The notes beneath the pieces were generated by a model that was given only the letters and a program-made list of their open reading frames with translations, ran no database searches and had not been told where the DNA came from. From contig MU657277.1 of NCBI GenBank assembly GCA_026770575.1, positions 42,463-54,908 on the forward strand: a DNA stretch of 12,446 bases, read 5' to 3'. Position 1 is the stretch's first letter. Every line of letters begins with the position of its first letter. Shown piece by piece: positions 1-7,305 of the stretch. The translations under genes were made by a program, and so were the position numbers. The DNA is from Pelagophyceae sp. CCMP2097 (taxonomy: Eukaryota > Sar > Pelagophyceae).

Positions 1-507
1 ATACCATAGTGTGGTAACCGGTTCCAGCTCTGAAATAGACTCCGTCCGACGACATGCCACCCACGCGGAGAGGCCACGCTGAGGGTTGGCCTGCCAATAT
101 TTTCGACGCGCGCCGATGGTTTGACCTGTGGATCACGTAGTGACACTCTATGTCCAGCTCACTGCGCAAAATTGGTGGAGCTAAACACGCACGTCGCGCG
201 GCGCGAACCCACCGCGTCAAGCAGTATTTTTGACTCACGTGTTCACTACGTTCTCGCGCACTCCAGAGGCTCTCCTGCCGCGGCCCCACGCATCTGATAC
301 CGCGCCAGCAGGGCGCACAGCCCTCAGGTCCGCCGCTGATGCATGGCGCGCGGCCCACCTCCGTGAAGTATGCTCTCCGAGGCCTTATCCGAAATGTTCC
401 AGAATCAAAAAAAAGACTTGCTTTTGCCCCCCCTTAAACGGGGTAAGACTGCCCAATGTTTTTGATAGCCGTTCCGAAAAGGCTTGGGTCCGTTCGTCCG
501 TAGTGGA
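1..507. other. Non-coding stretch, no gene seen
   Basis: I see no supportable gene in this stretch. The open frame on the plus strand from 230 has low-complexity Arg/Ala/Pro composition and no recognisable motif. GC-rich sequence (up to about 370) passes into a mixed part with a run of C at 427-434. The stretch ends at the left arm of the inverted-repeat element that starts at 508. Confidence 0.5.
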
Positions 508-1101
508 CTTACAAGATGGTTTCGCCAATAAACTGATTTTGCATTGCGCGTTTTTTTGGCAAAACTAAAGTGGGCATTGGGCTGAGCTTCTGGCGGCCGC
601 GCACGCACCCCAAGGAACAGTCCGACAGAGCTCCACTTTAACCAAAGAGCGTCTTTTGCAAAAGTTACAGCGATCGAAAGATATAGACACCCTTTTTATA
701 TAAACACACACCACATAGTTTCAAAAAAAGGTCACTTTTCTTAAAAATAGAGAAGAAACGGACCATATTAAAAATATGGGCCAACTGTAGCTTTTTGGTG
801 ACAGTCCCGGGCTTTTGGGGTCAGGTATTTCGGTGGTTGCTCGACGTAGCCTTCTTACACACGGCCGTGTGCGGCCATCGGCGCCGGGTGAACGAAAATC
901 CGAGGTCTCCTTGGGTGGTAACGGCCCTCGCCAAAGTCGCCAAATCGATTTTCTCAGCCCATATAAGACGTAGGAAAGTTCACCCGGCACGGCTGGAGGC
1001 GTCTCGGCGCGCTGCATGTGACCCCGGTAACTGTACCTCGAAAGACCGTCTCAAATTTGCCCAAAAAATACTTGACTTTCTTGGCGAAACCATCTTGTAA
1101 G
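508..1101. mobile_element. Inverted-repeat (MITE-like) element, 594 bp
   Basis: Positions 508-528 and 1081-1101 are perfect 21-bp inverted copies, beginning CTTACAAGATGG on the left and ending CCATCTTGTAAG on the right. The similarity continues inward with gaps: both arms share a T-run followed by GGCAAA (about 545-560 on the left, about 1046-1058 on the right). This is the architecture of a non-autonomous DNA transposon or a foldback element. I see no clear target-site duplication in the flanks and no transposase. Inside, a 7-bp arm hairpin (CCATATT/AATATGG) lies at 764-780 and a 12-bp palindrome (CTTTTGCAAAAG) near 652. The right end abuts the next element at 1108. The alternative is a chance pair of repeats from a larger family, but a perfect 21-mer makes chance unlikely. 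Confidence 0.55.
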
Positions 1102-1107
1102 GCCCAT

Positions 1108-1536
1108 TAGACAGGTTTTTATTTAACCAGTTCAGAACTCATACGCAAATACGTGTTAAGCGGTAGTTCAGAAGAGTTCAAAAATCGCATTTGCACTTTG
1201 AGTTCAGCCCCGGGAGGCGGCGGCATTTTATCTTCTTTATTTTGGCGATCGCAGTCACGTCCCATCGAACCTAGGTGAGCCGGTTCGAACCCCACCGGCG
1301 GCATTTCGAACCTGATCTGGATTTGAACAAAGCCTCACTTTTTTTTTTGAATTATTGAGACAGCCATATTTGCGGGTTTTCTCAGTTCAGAACAGTTCTG
1401 AACTAGTTCTGAACTGGTTAAACAGAACTCTGAGTTCATATTTCGGCCTTTTTAACCAGTTCTGAACTGTTCTGAGCTGTATATTTGTCATTTTCTGAAC
1501 GAGTTATGAACAAGTTAAATAAAGTGAACCTGTCTA
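1108..1536. mobile_element. MITE-like element with TA target duplication
   Basis: The left end (1110 on) starts GACAGGTT and the right end (to 1534) finishes AACCTGTC. Both are bounded by TA (1108-1109 and 1535-1536), as expected for a Tc1/mariner-type TA duplication. The inverted similarity extends about 40 bp inward with small gaps, including TATTTAAC and GTTCA. Subterminal copies of an 18-bp segment recur: 1122-1139 is the exact reverse complement of 1405-1422, and 1451-1468 is a 17/18 inverted partner. Overlapping GTTCTGAAC/GTTCAGAAC palindromes fill 1384-1475. There is no transposase, so the element would be non-autonomous. A tRNA-like B-box lies inside at 1282-1292. Known of the class: MITEs are short, with terminal inverted repeats and no coding sequence. 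Confidence 0.65.
1282..1292 (+). repeat. tRNA-like B-box (SINE-derived motif)
   Basis: The 11 bases match the RNA polymerase III B-box consensus GGTTCGANNCC and are followed by an acceptor-like CCGGCGGCA. A full cloverleaf cannot be drawn: the T stem is mismatched and I find no matching 5' acceptor strand or A-box at the proper distance. It is best read as a relic of a tRNA-derived SINE, not as a tRNA gene. The short minus-strand frame over it is the kind of spurious ORF such sequences give. Confidence 0.4.
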
Positions 1537-1597
1537 TTTTAGACTTAAATTCCCAGAAGATGGCTTATTGACAATTCCAGTCCAAAAGAGGCACTAC

Positions 1598-1825
1598 GAG
1601 GGGTATCGCCAATGATGCCGAGGACTTTCTGGCAATCGAGGCGTTTGTCGGTTGGAGTTTGGCGCTGTTGGGAGTCCCATGATGCCCGAACCTATAGAAA
1701 TTGTTTGTTTAAAACGCTCAAACTAAGAATCTGAACGTCTGTTTTGGCGCGTCTGAAGCGCCACTCGCGGCAATCTTGTAGGATCGGTCAATAACCACCC
1801 CAGTACGTATGGACCCACCCCGTCA
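1598..1825. repeat. Dispersed repeat, copy A
   Basis: This segment aligns over its whole length with 7510-7761. Shared blocks include the GCCGAGGAC region near 1618, the GTCGGTTGGAGTTT block, the TATAGAAATTGTTTGTT block near 1693, the AACGCTCAAACTAAGAATCT block, and a conserved hairpin GGCGC(gtctgaa)GCGCC near 1746. A block CGTATGGACCCACCC closes it (about 1806). No ORF is shared. Copy A lacks 22 bp present in copy B, and the indel is bounded by GAGT. The sequence outside the aligned block differs between the copies, so this is an interspersed repeat family, perhaps a solo LTR or a SINE-like unit. Confidence 0.75.
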
Positions 1826-2784
1826 CATAGCCAGAATTTTGTTTCCTGCGATCCTGCGATTGCCAGCCGGGCCCGAACCTCCACAATACCGAGGCAAAAT
1901 CAGTTCAAAATCAAGGTAAGGAGGAAAATGATGATTTTATCAAGTCCAAAATATTGGGGGAAGCGCTTGTTCGCGCCCTTGCAAGGCACCCTCCTCGAGG
2001 CTGATCATGTCACGGACACCCCGGGGGGCAGGGAGGCCCATAGCGACCACGCCCACCCCCGCAGGCGGCCTCTGGGAGGCACAACTTTGCGCCACTTGAA
2101 GTCGGCTTTATCGCCGATACCCTTGTACCAGCTTAAGAGAGCGTTTTTCTTTAAGAATGTTGGCAGTTGCAACGATCCAGGGCCTTTCGCCATTGCGCAC
2201 CACTGCCCCCCCCTCCGAGCGTGTTTTGGGGGCTTATAGGGCGTGTCTGGGGCAGGGCTGGGCCCTGGCAAAGCGGCTGCGTCTCCGGCGCCCGACTTGG
2301 GGCTGCAGAAGACGCGGAATCTCAAAGGCTTGCGAAAACAAGCTAAAACGGGAACTAAATAAATCTTATCCTTAGAGACGCCCCTGGAAGCGCTATCACG
2401 GAATCGCCTATCGCGCCAACTAGGAACCTCTTGCAGGGACAACTTTGCACGCGACATCGCGGGGCGAAAACAGGCCCGCAATCGTTTGGTTGAGCGAATT
2501 CCATACCAGGTAACAAAAAATTAAAAAATTAAAATTTGAATCCGATCCCCCCAAAAAGTATCGAAAAAACATGACGTGAGGCGAATAAGTCCTTGGCGAT
2601 AGGCGAGAGCCAACCAAAGAAGCCGAAAGGGCAGATTTTGAAGCGCCTCCGTTACCACGCCTTAAAAGGCGGGGGAGCTTGTCTCTGCCTTGCGCGTCGG
2701 TAGCCGAAATTGCCCCCGCACCAGCGTCCTCGTCGCTCTGTTTGATTTTGGCTTCCAGGGGTTTCCTTAGAGTGATATTGAAAC
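1826..2784. other. Intergenic stretch, no gene supported
   Basis: I support no gene here. Two open frames (plus 1928-2239 and minus 2005-2481) overlap and have biased Pro/Arg/Ser composition without motifs. An AAGGAGG precedes ATG at 1928, but in a eukaryotic repeat-rich context I give it no weight. An 8-bp tandem (TCCTGCGA twice) sits at 1844-1859, and a short AT-rich patch follows at about 2514-2535. Confidence 0.45.
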
Positions 2785-2891
2785 TTTGTTTTCCTGACGT
2801 CGGAGAAGGGGCAAATCGTCGGATTCGAGGCGATCAGGACCTGATCTCCCCGAATCCGCCGATTTGCCCCTTTTCAGAAGAGGAAAACAAA
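2785..2891. repeat. Nested long hairpin (foldback), 107 bp
   Basis: The segment folds on itself around 2839. The innermost arms are GATCAGG (2832-2838) and CCTGATC (2840-2846). Next come about 20-bp arms 2807-2827 and 2851-2871, which pair with a single mismatch and include GGGGCAAATCG on the left and GATTTGCCCC on the right. An outer pair, TTTGTTTTCCT and AGGAAAACAAA, closes the structure with a small internal loop. A transcript would form a long near-perfect duplex. No protein-coding reading is convincing. The 14-mer beginning GAAGGGGCAAATCG recurs at 4345-4358, so the arm sequence belongs to a repeat family. It could be a foldback mobile element end or a small-RNA precursor. Confidence 0.65.
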
Positions 2892-3209
2892 AAGCTAAAT
2901 TAAAATGTAAGTCGTTTTCAATAATAATACCTTTCGACGACACCGCAGGCGGCGGGGAGGGGGCAACGACAGGGGATTCTTATGCTTTTCGACTGCGGAT
3001 CCGCCTGGCTAGTCAGATTCTTCGTGGGTGCCACCTTTGAAGTGATGCCGACCTCAAAATGGCCTAGACGCGGCCGAATGAAAGATTAAGCTCGCCACGC
3101 GATTCTACGCCCAAAACTACCTTAGAGACGCATCAACCTCCCAGCGAATTAAGGAGCGCAACACCGCGGCCCGCGTTGCGGTATGTATACCGGGCTCCAT
3201 AACCTGCAG
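2892..3209. other. Short intergenic stretch, nothing recognised
   Basis: I see no gene, tRNA or strong repeat. A minor inverted repeat (GCAAC...GTTGC around a GC-rich core) lies near 3159-3179. Confidence 0.4.
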
Positions 3210-3249
3210 TGCCCACAGTCAGAGTAAGAACTGTGTTATCGATTTGTGA
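3210..3249 (+). repeat. 40-bp direct repeat, left copy
   Basis: The 40 bases are identical to 3613-3652. Each copy contains a hairpin with perfect 6-bp arms (CACAGT and ACTGTG) around a 10-base loop. The two copies bracket a 363-bp interior with a tandem hairpin pair and a B-box. The sequences beyond the two copies differ, so this is not a simple tandem array. Confidence 0.8.
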
Positions 3250-3428
3250 AGGCGCAATGGCCCTCTGGGGGCAAAAGGGGATTTTACCGGATCATTATCC
3301 TTGGAGGTGATTGTGGGGCCCGGTATATATATCGCAACACTCCCCCATACGCATACTGTAGGAACGGGAGGTTTAGCGTGGAGAAAGAAAAAATACGATA
3401 ATACACCGGGACTTGGTCCGGCTCCGGT

Positions 3429-3502
3429 GGCGGCCTTACTGCAGGTCTTGAACCTGTTGCCGCGGGGCGGGCTTACTGCGTGTCTTGGACACGTGGCCGC
3501 TG
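3429..3502 (+). repeat. 37-bp tandem pair with hairpins
   Basis: Two adjacent diverged units, 3429-3465 and 3466-3502, share GGCGG(C/G)CTTACTG and a CTTG loop region. Each holds a 5-bp stem. The first is CAGGT-cttga-ACCTG at 3442-3456 and the second is CGTGT-cttgg-ACACG at 3479-3493. Two of the five stem pairs differ between the units, and both differ in a compensatory way, so pairing is kept. The pair lies inside the module bounded by the 40-bp direct repeats. Confidence 0.6.
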
Positions 3503-3542
3503 GGGAGTGGAGGCTCACCAGGATTACACTCGCCAAAATCGA

Positions 3543-3600
3543 GTGCCCCCTGCGGGAATCGAACCCGAGACCATTCGCAAGTCATTGTGTACGTGGGCCC
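3543..3600 (-). repeat. tRNA-related SINE-like segment
   Basis: On the minus strand the segment contains GGGTTCGATTCCC, a perfect B-box with a 4-bp T stem, followed by an acceptor-like GCAGGGGGCAC. A candidate anticodon loop CTTGCGA lies upstream at roughly the right spacing, but the anticodon stem does not pair well and I find no matching 5' acceptor strand. This is known of tRNA-derived SINEs and tRNA pseudogenes. It is not an intact tRNA gene. On the plus strand it gives the ESNPRP-type peptide usual for antisense tRNA sequence. Confidence 0.45.
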
Positions 3601-3612
3601 ATGAGACCGAAA

Positions 3613-3652
3613 TGCCCACAGTCAGAGTAAGAACTGTGTTATCGATTTGTGA
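3613..3652 (+). repeat. 40-bp direct repeat, right copy
   Basis: Identical to 3210-3249, with the same CACAGT/ACTGTG hairpin. It is followed at once by two imperfect copies of a TTAGGGTTCC-like motif (about 3653-3669 and 3687-3702). Confidence 0.8.
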
Positions 3653-4429
3653 GGGTTAGGGTTCCTTCGAATGTAATCTTCCGTAAGGGTTAGAGTTCCC
3701 TCGGCGGAAATAGGAACGGCGAGATGCCGCGATGGCCCGGGCAGCCAACATTTTAAAATATAAAAAAACTCTCTTAAGGCGAGATTTAAAAATATCGCTA
3801 AAAACTTTTTCGGAACGGTTACCAGATACCATTTTTTTGAATATTTTCGATGCAAGATTGTGAAAGTGCAAGCGCTAGATTCTCGTTCGCCTAAACTCCA
3901 AAGTCCACAGGCCGAAAGGTAGCTTTGGGGACCTGGTGCGTCGGGTAGGCTGCCACAACTGATCCGTTGAACGGGTCATTTTGTGGTGTGCGTTTACGAA
4001 AAGGTTACTCTTGGTCTCCCCCTGAAAAGGGCACTTTTTTGAATGCGCGTGGCGCGCCGCGCATGCGCGTCCCATAAACCCGTTGAGCGGCGCCATGGGC
4101 GACCTGAAGGGGCTGGGAGGGCCCAGCGCGCAAACGACCGGCGCAGAGATCGCGCGGCTCGAAAAAGGAGCCTAAAGAGGTCGGGACCGCTGCGCTCCCG
4201 GCGCTGTTTGCGACAACGACCGCGCCGCTGCGGTCGCCCACGGGGCCGGCCGCGACACCCGCCTCGGCGTCGTCTCGCCCGTCTTCAGCGCTCACTACTG
4301 AGGGCTGTCTGAGTCGTTTGCGGTGAAGCTAGCTTGTCCTTCCGGAAGGGGCAAATCGAGAGGAATTTCTGTGTAGAATGTCAAAAAGAGGTCTTTTTGG
4401 ATTTAATAAATTCTTAAAACGACGCGCGA
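3653..4429. other. Intergenic stretch: AT-rich part, then a CpG-rich block
   Basis: No gene is supported. Positions 3750-3870 are AT-rich. Positions 4040-4310 are very GC- and CpG-rich, with an imperfect palindrome around GGCGCGCC near 4050-4058. Frames open on both strands there (plus 4043-4312, minus 4005-4295), but they encode Arg-rich or Ala/Gly-rich low-complexity sequence, as expected of any CpG-rich DNA. A CpG-island-like promoter region is possible but unproven. A 14-mer shared with the hairpin at 2785 lies at 4345-4358. Confidence 0.4.
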
Positions 4430-5030
4430 TGGGAAGTGATGGGAAGTGGGCAGTTAGGGCGGGGTTTGATTCCACGTACGAAGTGAGACGTATCTGGCCC
4501 AGAACTGCCCAAGTCCAGGCACTTTTTATCACTCGCCAAAATATCATCTGTGTCGGCCAGGTTAGGGCCGATAGAGGCGCGCAAATTGAAATCCCTTTTG
4601 CGGCCCCATCCACGGGGACCATGACTGCGCGTGGCCAAGTTCCTAGATGATTCCGGCTGCAGGGGAAGGAGAACGGGCGTGTCTAAAATTGACTGTTTTT
4701 GTATGGAGTCCCATTTGCAAACGCGTCGTGGGAAGTGGACAATTCCGGCGCGGATCGACGCAACACATGGTGAGCGACCGCCCTGCCCTAAAACTGTCCA
4801 CTTCCCGGGGCAGGAATGCAAAGTTTTCACGCTGCCAAGCAACCGACTTTGCCGATCCAATGTATACGATAGAGGCGTGCGCTTCGAAAACCCTTGTGCG
4901 TGCCTATCAACGAGAGCCCCAACCGCGCGTGGCCAGACTCCTAGCCGATTCTTACGGCAGCGCGAGGAGCGCGGGCGTGCCCAATGTGGACTGTTCCGGG
5001 ACCCGCAAGAAGAAAGGAGAGAGAGAAGGG
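4430..5030 (+). repeat. Two-unit degenerate tandem repeat, period about 298 bp
   Basis: Matching blocks recur at a constant offset. ATAGAGGCG occurs at 4571 and 4869, and GCGCGTGGCCA at 4627 and 4925; the offset is 298 in both cases. GGGAAGTGG occurs at 4431/4441 and 4730, and a CGGGCGTG...GACTGTT block near 4674 and 4972. Each unit also holds an inverted pair: GGAAGTGGGCAGTT (4442) with AACTGCCCAAGTCC (about 4503-4516), and GGGAAGTGGACA (4730-4741) with TGTCCACTTCCC (4795-4806). The long minus-strand frame across the array (4414-5157) has no recognisable domain and is probably a by-product. Units are diverged, so the duplication is old. Confidence 0.6.
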
Positions 5031-5107
5031 GAAAGTAAAAACGTAAACATACACGACTTTCGGTCCGTTCAACGGATTGATTGTGGCAGCCTACGTCGGG
5101 TGGGGGG

Positions 5108-5480
5108 CGGTTCCTTAGAACCCTAAGGGCTTCATCGCTTCGGGGGGCGAGGCCCATCCGATAGAAACCTTAGGGTTCTAAGGAACCGGCGTCGTTCGCG
5201 CGATAGCCCTTTTGAAAATCGGCCCCGGCGCCCAGGCCAAGCGCCGATCGAGGGGGCCGTTTCCTTAGAACCCTAAGGTCTTCATCGCTTCGTTACCCGA
5301 GGGCCATCTTATAGGAACGGTAGGTCGACCGGGGCGCGCGTCGTTTGCTCGTTTCACCTCTGCAGCGTCCCGGATGCTCAGGAACCCTGTTTGTCTCGAG
5401 GGGGGCGTCTCCTCTCGACTCCAGAGGCTGCATTGCTTCGGTAACCTACCCCTGGTCCCTCATAGGCGGCGGCGCGGCGC
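5108..5480 (+). repeat. Degenerate tandem repeat of about 150 bp with a 21-bp foldback
   Basis: Unit 1 starts at 5108 and unit 2 at about 5258; both begin with TTCCTTAGAACCCTAAGG followed by CTTCATCGCTTCG, CCCATC/GCCATC and ATAG(A/G)AA. A third, weaker unit at about 5407 keeps TGCATTGCTTCGGTAACC and CTCATAGG. Only unit 1 has a perfect foldback: 5108-5128 and 5168-5188 are exact 21-bp inverted copies separated by 39 bases. The arms contain the telomere-like string AACCCTAA, but there is no array of it. Confidence 0.65.
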
Positions 5481-5484
5481 GCCG

Positions 5485-5682
5485 ATGGAGGAAGACGCGG
5501 TGGCTGCGTGGCGCTTCTCCGTCAACTCGGGCGACCTCGCAATGGTGCGGACGGCGCTCGGCAGGGGCGGTGTAGCGCGGCAGAGCGACAACGGAATGTC
5601 GTGCACCTTTTGCTTCGAGACGAACAAGGGCCAGACGGTGCGCCCAGCCTGTTGTGGCTGTATGCTTGCGTCGACGTGCACG
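5485..5682 (+). pseudogene. Ankyrin-like plus zinc-finger coding fragment
   Basis: From the ATG at 5485 the frame gives about 66 residues that look like a protein. Residues 7-38 resemble the helix pair of an ankyrin repeat (Ala-rich start, SGDLAMVRTALGRGG, then QSDNGMS). They are followed by a cysteine cluster spaced C40-x2-C43-x12-CC(56,57)-x-C59-x5-C65, similar to RING or MYND zinc-binding modules, which in eukaryotic microbes are often joined to ankyrin repeats. The frame continues open to 5859 but loses protein-like character after residue 66 and turns Pro/Arg-rich. No splice junction is assigned. It could be a gene relic or an exon. The call rests on motif resemblance only. Confidence 0.35.
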
Positions 5683-5699
5683 CCGTCAACGTCCCCGGC

Positions 5700-6062
5700 T
5701 TTAAGAGGCAGACGTGCATCTAAGTATGGCTGCGCCGAGGCCCGCGCCCGACACCCGAGGTGCGCCCCGGGGCCGAGGCCCAACGGCCGAGGGCGGACGT
5801 CCGACGCCCGCGCAAAAGTGCCGACGGTCGACGCCGGCGACCAAAGGACTGCGGCGTAGGCTCGGCGGCTCCGACGCCCACGCCGACTGACGCTCACGCA
5901 GTCGATAGCGGCCGTGCTCCGGGGCGGTCCGCCTCGACCGTCCGGCGGCCACATGACGGGTGTGTCGAAAGACCCTAAAGACACCCGTGCCAGGGGGTAT
6001 CGGTAGGAACGCAGCCGGCCCCCGCGCGCAGAGCGTTTTCCAGGGTGCCGTTCAATCGATCC
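5700..6062. other. GC-rich stretch without a supported gene
   Basis: This stretch is very GC- and CpG-rich. Frames are open on both strands (minus 5460-5984, plus to 5859 and 5760-5978), with Arg/Pro/Ala-rich translations and no motif. It could contain the 3' flank of the minus-strand gene at 6063-6488, but no polyadenylation signal is clear. Confidence 0.35.
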
Positions 6063-6488
6063 TCAGTATATTTTAGATAAGCGGAATATGACTGCAGTCA
6101 AGCAGGCCTGGCGTTCCAGGGGAGGGAAGTGCGTGTTCTCGAGCGTGACTATCATGCGCGCCGAGTCGCCGCTCATGACCCTGACCCGTATGGCCACGTA
6201 CGTGAAGGACTGGCCGAGGACGTTCCGAAGCATAACCGCGCCGCACTGATGGCCGGTGATTTGCGCCTCGAGGTAGACCGGCGCCGTCGATGCTTCTCCT
6301 GAGATGGTCTTCGTAGAAACGACCGATACCTGGAGCGTCGGCGTGTCGTTGCGCCACTTGAGTGTGACGCGTTTCACAGTGTGAAGGTTGTCACCGGCGG
6401 CGCGCGGCCGGCGTCTCGACGACGCCGAGCCCGTCCCCGTGACCACCTTTGATCCCATGCGGACCTCGACTTGGCGCAAATCGGGCAC
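6063..6488 (-). CDS. Unrecognised GC3-rich protein fragment, 141 aa
   Basis: I do not recognise this product. It looks truly coding. On the minus strand, third codon positions are strongly G or C, and the composition is balanced, with many alternating Val/Thr/Ser/Arg segments (for example VTLKWRN, LQVSVVSTKT, YVAIRVRVMS) that suggest a beta-strand-rich fold. No signal peptide or membrane segment is visible. Residues 20-35 are a Ser/Arg/Ala-rich linker. The frame is open on its 5' side to a stop at 6498-6500, so the true start may be an upstream exon joined at the AG just before 6497. The ORF begins only 20-25 bp from an abrupt change to AT-rich DNA. A second GC3-rich minus-strand ORF lies at 8078-8560, and the two may be parts of one interrupted gene, but that is inference. 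Confidence 0.5.
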   Translation of the reverse strand: MPDLRQVEVRMGSKVVTGTGSASSRRRPRAAGDNLHTVKRVTLKWRNDTPTLQVSVVSTKTISGEASTAPVYLEAQITGHQCGAVMLRNVLGQSFTYVAIRVRVMSGDSARMIVTLENTHFPPLERQACLTAVIFRLSKIY

Positions 6489-7024
6489 GAGTTCGAGCTA
6501 CTCGAAGTATAAATGCTATAACTGAAGTTCAAAAACTAAGTGGCGGATTTTCCTTCAGAAATACAGCCGGATTTAACAGTTTCTCGATGGGATTCTCATC
6601 TGACTTTCCTTTTGATACTTCGTTATCAACTTTGAGCCAGGTCTCTTCAAATCCAGTTAGTTTTTATAATAGAACACAGACTCGTGATAAAATTATCGAG
6701 GATATAGGCGGCATTGTTGGGGAAAATTCTATTTTAAGTACCGTAAGAAATTATTTCCTACGGGATTCAAACGCCTTAAGAATGATTGGCGATGTGATTA
6801 CAACTGTTTCGAAATCATCTATGAAAGCGTATCAGAATGGTATTCAATTCCGTAAAGATACTTCATCAATCGGAGCATTTAACATGTTCTTTGATACAGA
6901 TTTTTTTTTTAATATTTCAACTGGTGTACAAAATAATTTGCCCAATGTTATAATTTCCAAGAGAAAAAAAAATAAAATTGTTGCTACAGGGCGATGGTTT
7001 ATAACTCGTGACTCCAATAATTAA
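6449..7024 (+). pseudogene. AT-rich gene relic, first part (unrecognised)
   Basis: The frame formally starts at 6449, but the first 20 or so codons lie in GC-rich flank and are probably spurious. Protein-like sequence begins near 6508 and the first internal ATG is near 6584. The translation is rich in Ser, Phe, Asn and Ile, with segments such as IIEDIGGIVGENSILSTVRN and a basic patch KRKKNK near the end. It stops at TAA 7022-7024, yet the same frame continues open to 7303 with equally protein-like sequence, so the stop most likely breaks one gene of about 265 codons. I know no family match. Composition (about one-third GC by eye) differs sharply from both sides, which suggests transfer from an AT-rich source such as a DNA virus or bacterial endosymbiont; that source is inference. 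Confidence 0.5.
6492..6506. repeat. Perfect 6-bp inverted repeat at the GC/AT boundary
   Basis: TTCGAG and CTCGAA flank a 3-base centre (CTA) exactly where the GC-rich sequence gives way to the AT-rich island. The position suggests a junction or recognition site, but no second copy is seen at the right side of the island. Confidence 0.4.
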
Positions 7025-7303
7025 ATTGTTTTTATACCTCATGACGATAAAAATATAAACATCATTTGGAAGGATCGAGGAACGGTGGAAATTTTATCTC
7101 GACAAAGATCTAATTTTATTCAAAACGTTAATTTTCTCGATTATCAGGTACATTTTACACCTCGAAACTATCTCCTCGATCATAGGCAAAATCAATACAT
7201 TTCAACTGAAGGAAAAGCTTCATCATTCTTTGAAGTTGAAATGAAAATCTTTAATTATAATACCAGAATGGACTTCAGTATCGTCGTATATATGGCGGTT
7301 TAA
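7025..7303 (+). pseudogene. AT-rich gene relic, second part (same frame after stop)
   Basis: This is the in-frame continuation of the preceding frame beyond one TAA; a GTG at 7085 is the only nearby alternative start. The sequence keeps the character of the first part: Asn/Phe/Ile-rich, mixed charged and aromatic residues (HFTPRNYLL, FFEVEMKIFN), ending MDFSIVVYMAV before TAA. I do not recognise it. Alternating hydrophobic stretches are compatible with a beta-rich C-terminal domain. A recoded or reassigned stop is possible, but a simple nonsense mutation is more economical. Confidence 0.5.
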
Positions 7304-7305
7304 AT

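Noticed and set aside
1119..1304. Short minus-strand ORF starting with a PPVGFEPA peptide
   Set aside because: This peptide type is a familiar by-product of translating sequence antisense to a tRNA-like B-box.
1928..2239. Plus-strand ORF with AAGGAGG upstream of its ATG
   Set aside because: The apparent ribosome-binding site is a bacterial feature in an otherwise eukaryotic, repeat-rich window, and the translation is Pro/Arg/His-rich without any motif.
2005..2481. 158-codon minus-strand ORF
   Set aside because: It overlaps another open frame, has low-complexity Pro/Gly/Arg/Ser composition and shows no codon bias of the kind seen in the two GC3-rich ORFs.
3541..3613. Possible tRNA gene on the minus strand
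   Set aside because: The T arm is good, but the anticodon stem and acceptor stem do not pair, so only a tRNA-derived relic is claimed.
3655..3702. Telomeric repeat seeds (TTAGGG-like)
   Set aside because: Only isolated, diverged motifs are present and no array exists.
4005..4312. Opposed ORFs in the CpG-rich block
   Set aside because: Arg-rich on one strand and Ala/Gly-rich on the other is what CpG-rich DNA yields without coding function.
4414..5157. 247-codon minus-strand ORF over the 298-bp tandem repeat
   Set aside because: The two repeat units do not give repeated peptides in this frame, and no domain or hydrophobic pattern is recognisable; likely open by chance in GC-rich repeat DNA.
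5460..5984. 174-codon minus-strand ORF
   Set aside because: Arg/Pro/Ser-rich translation with no motif; the opposite strand gives a better protein-like segment at 5485-5682.
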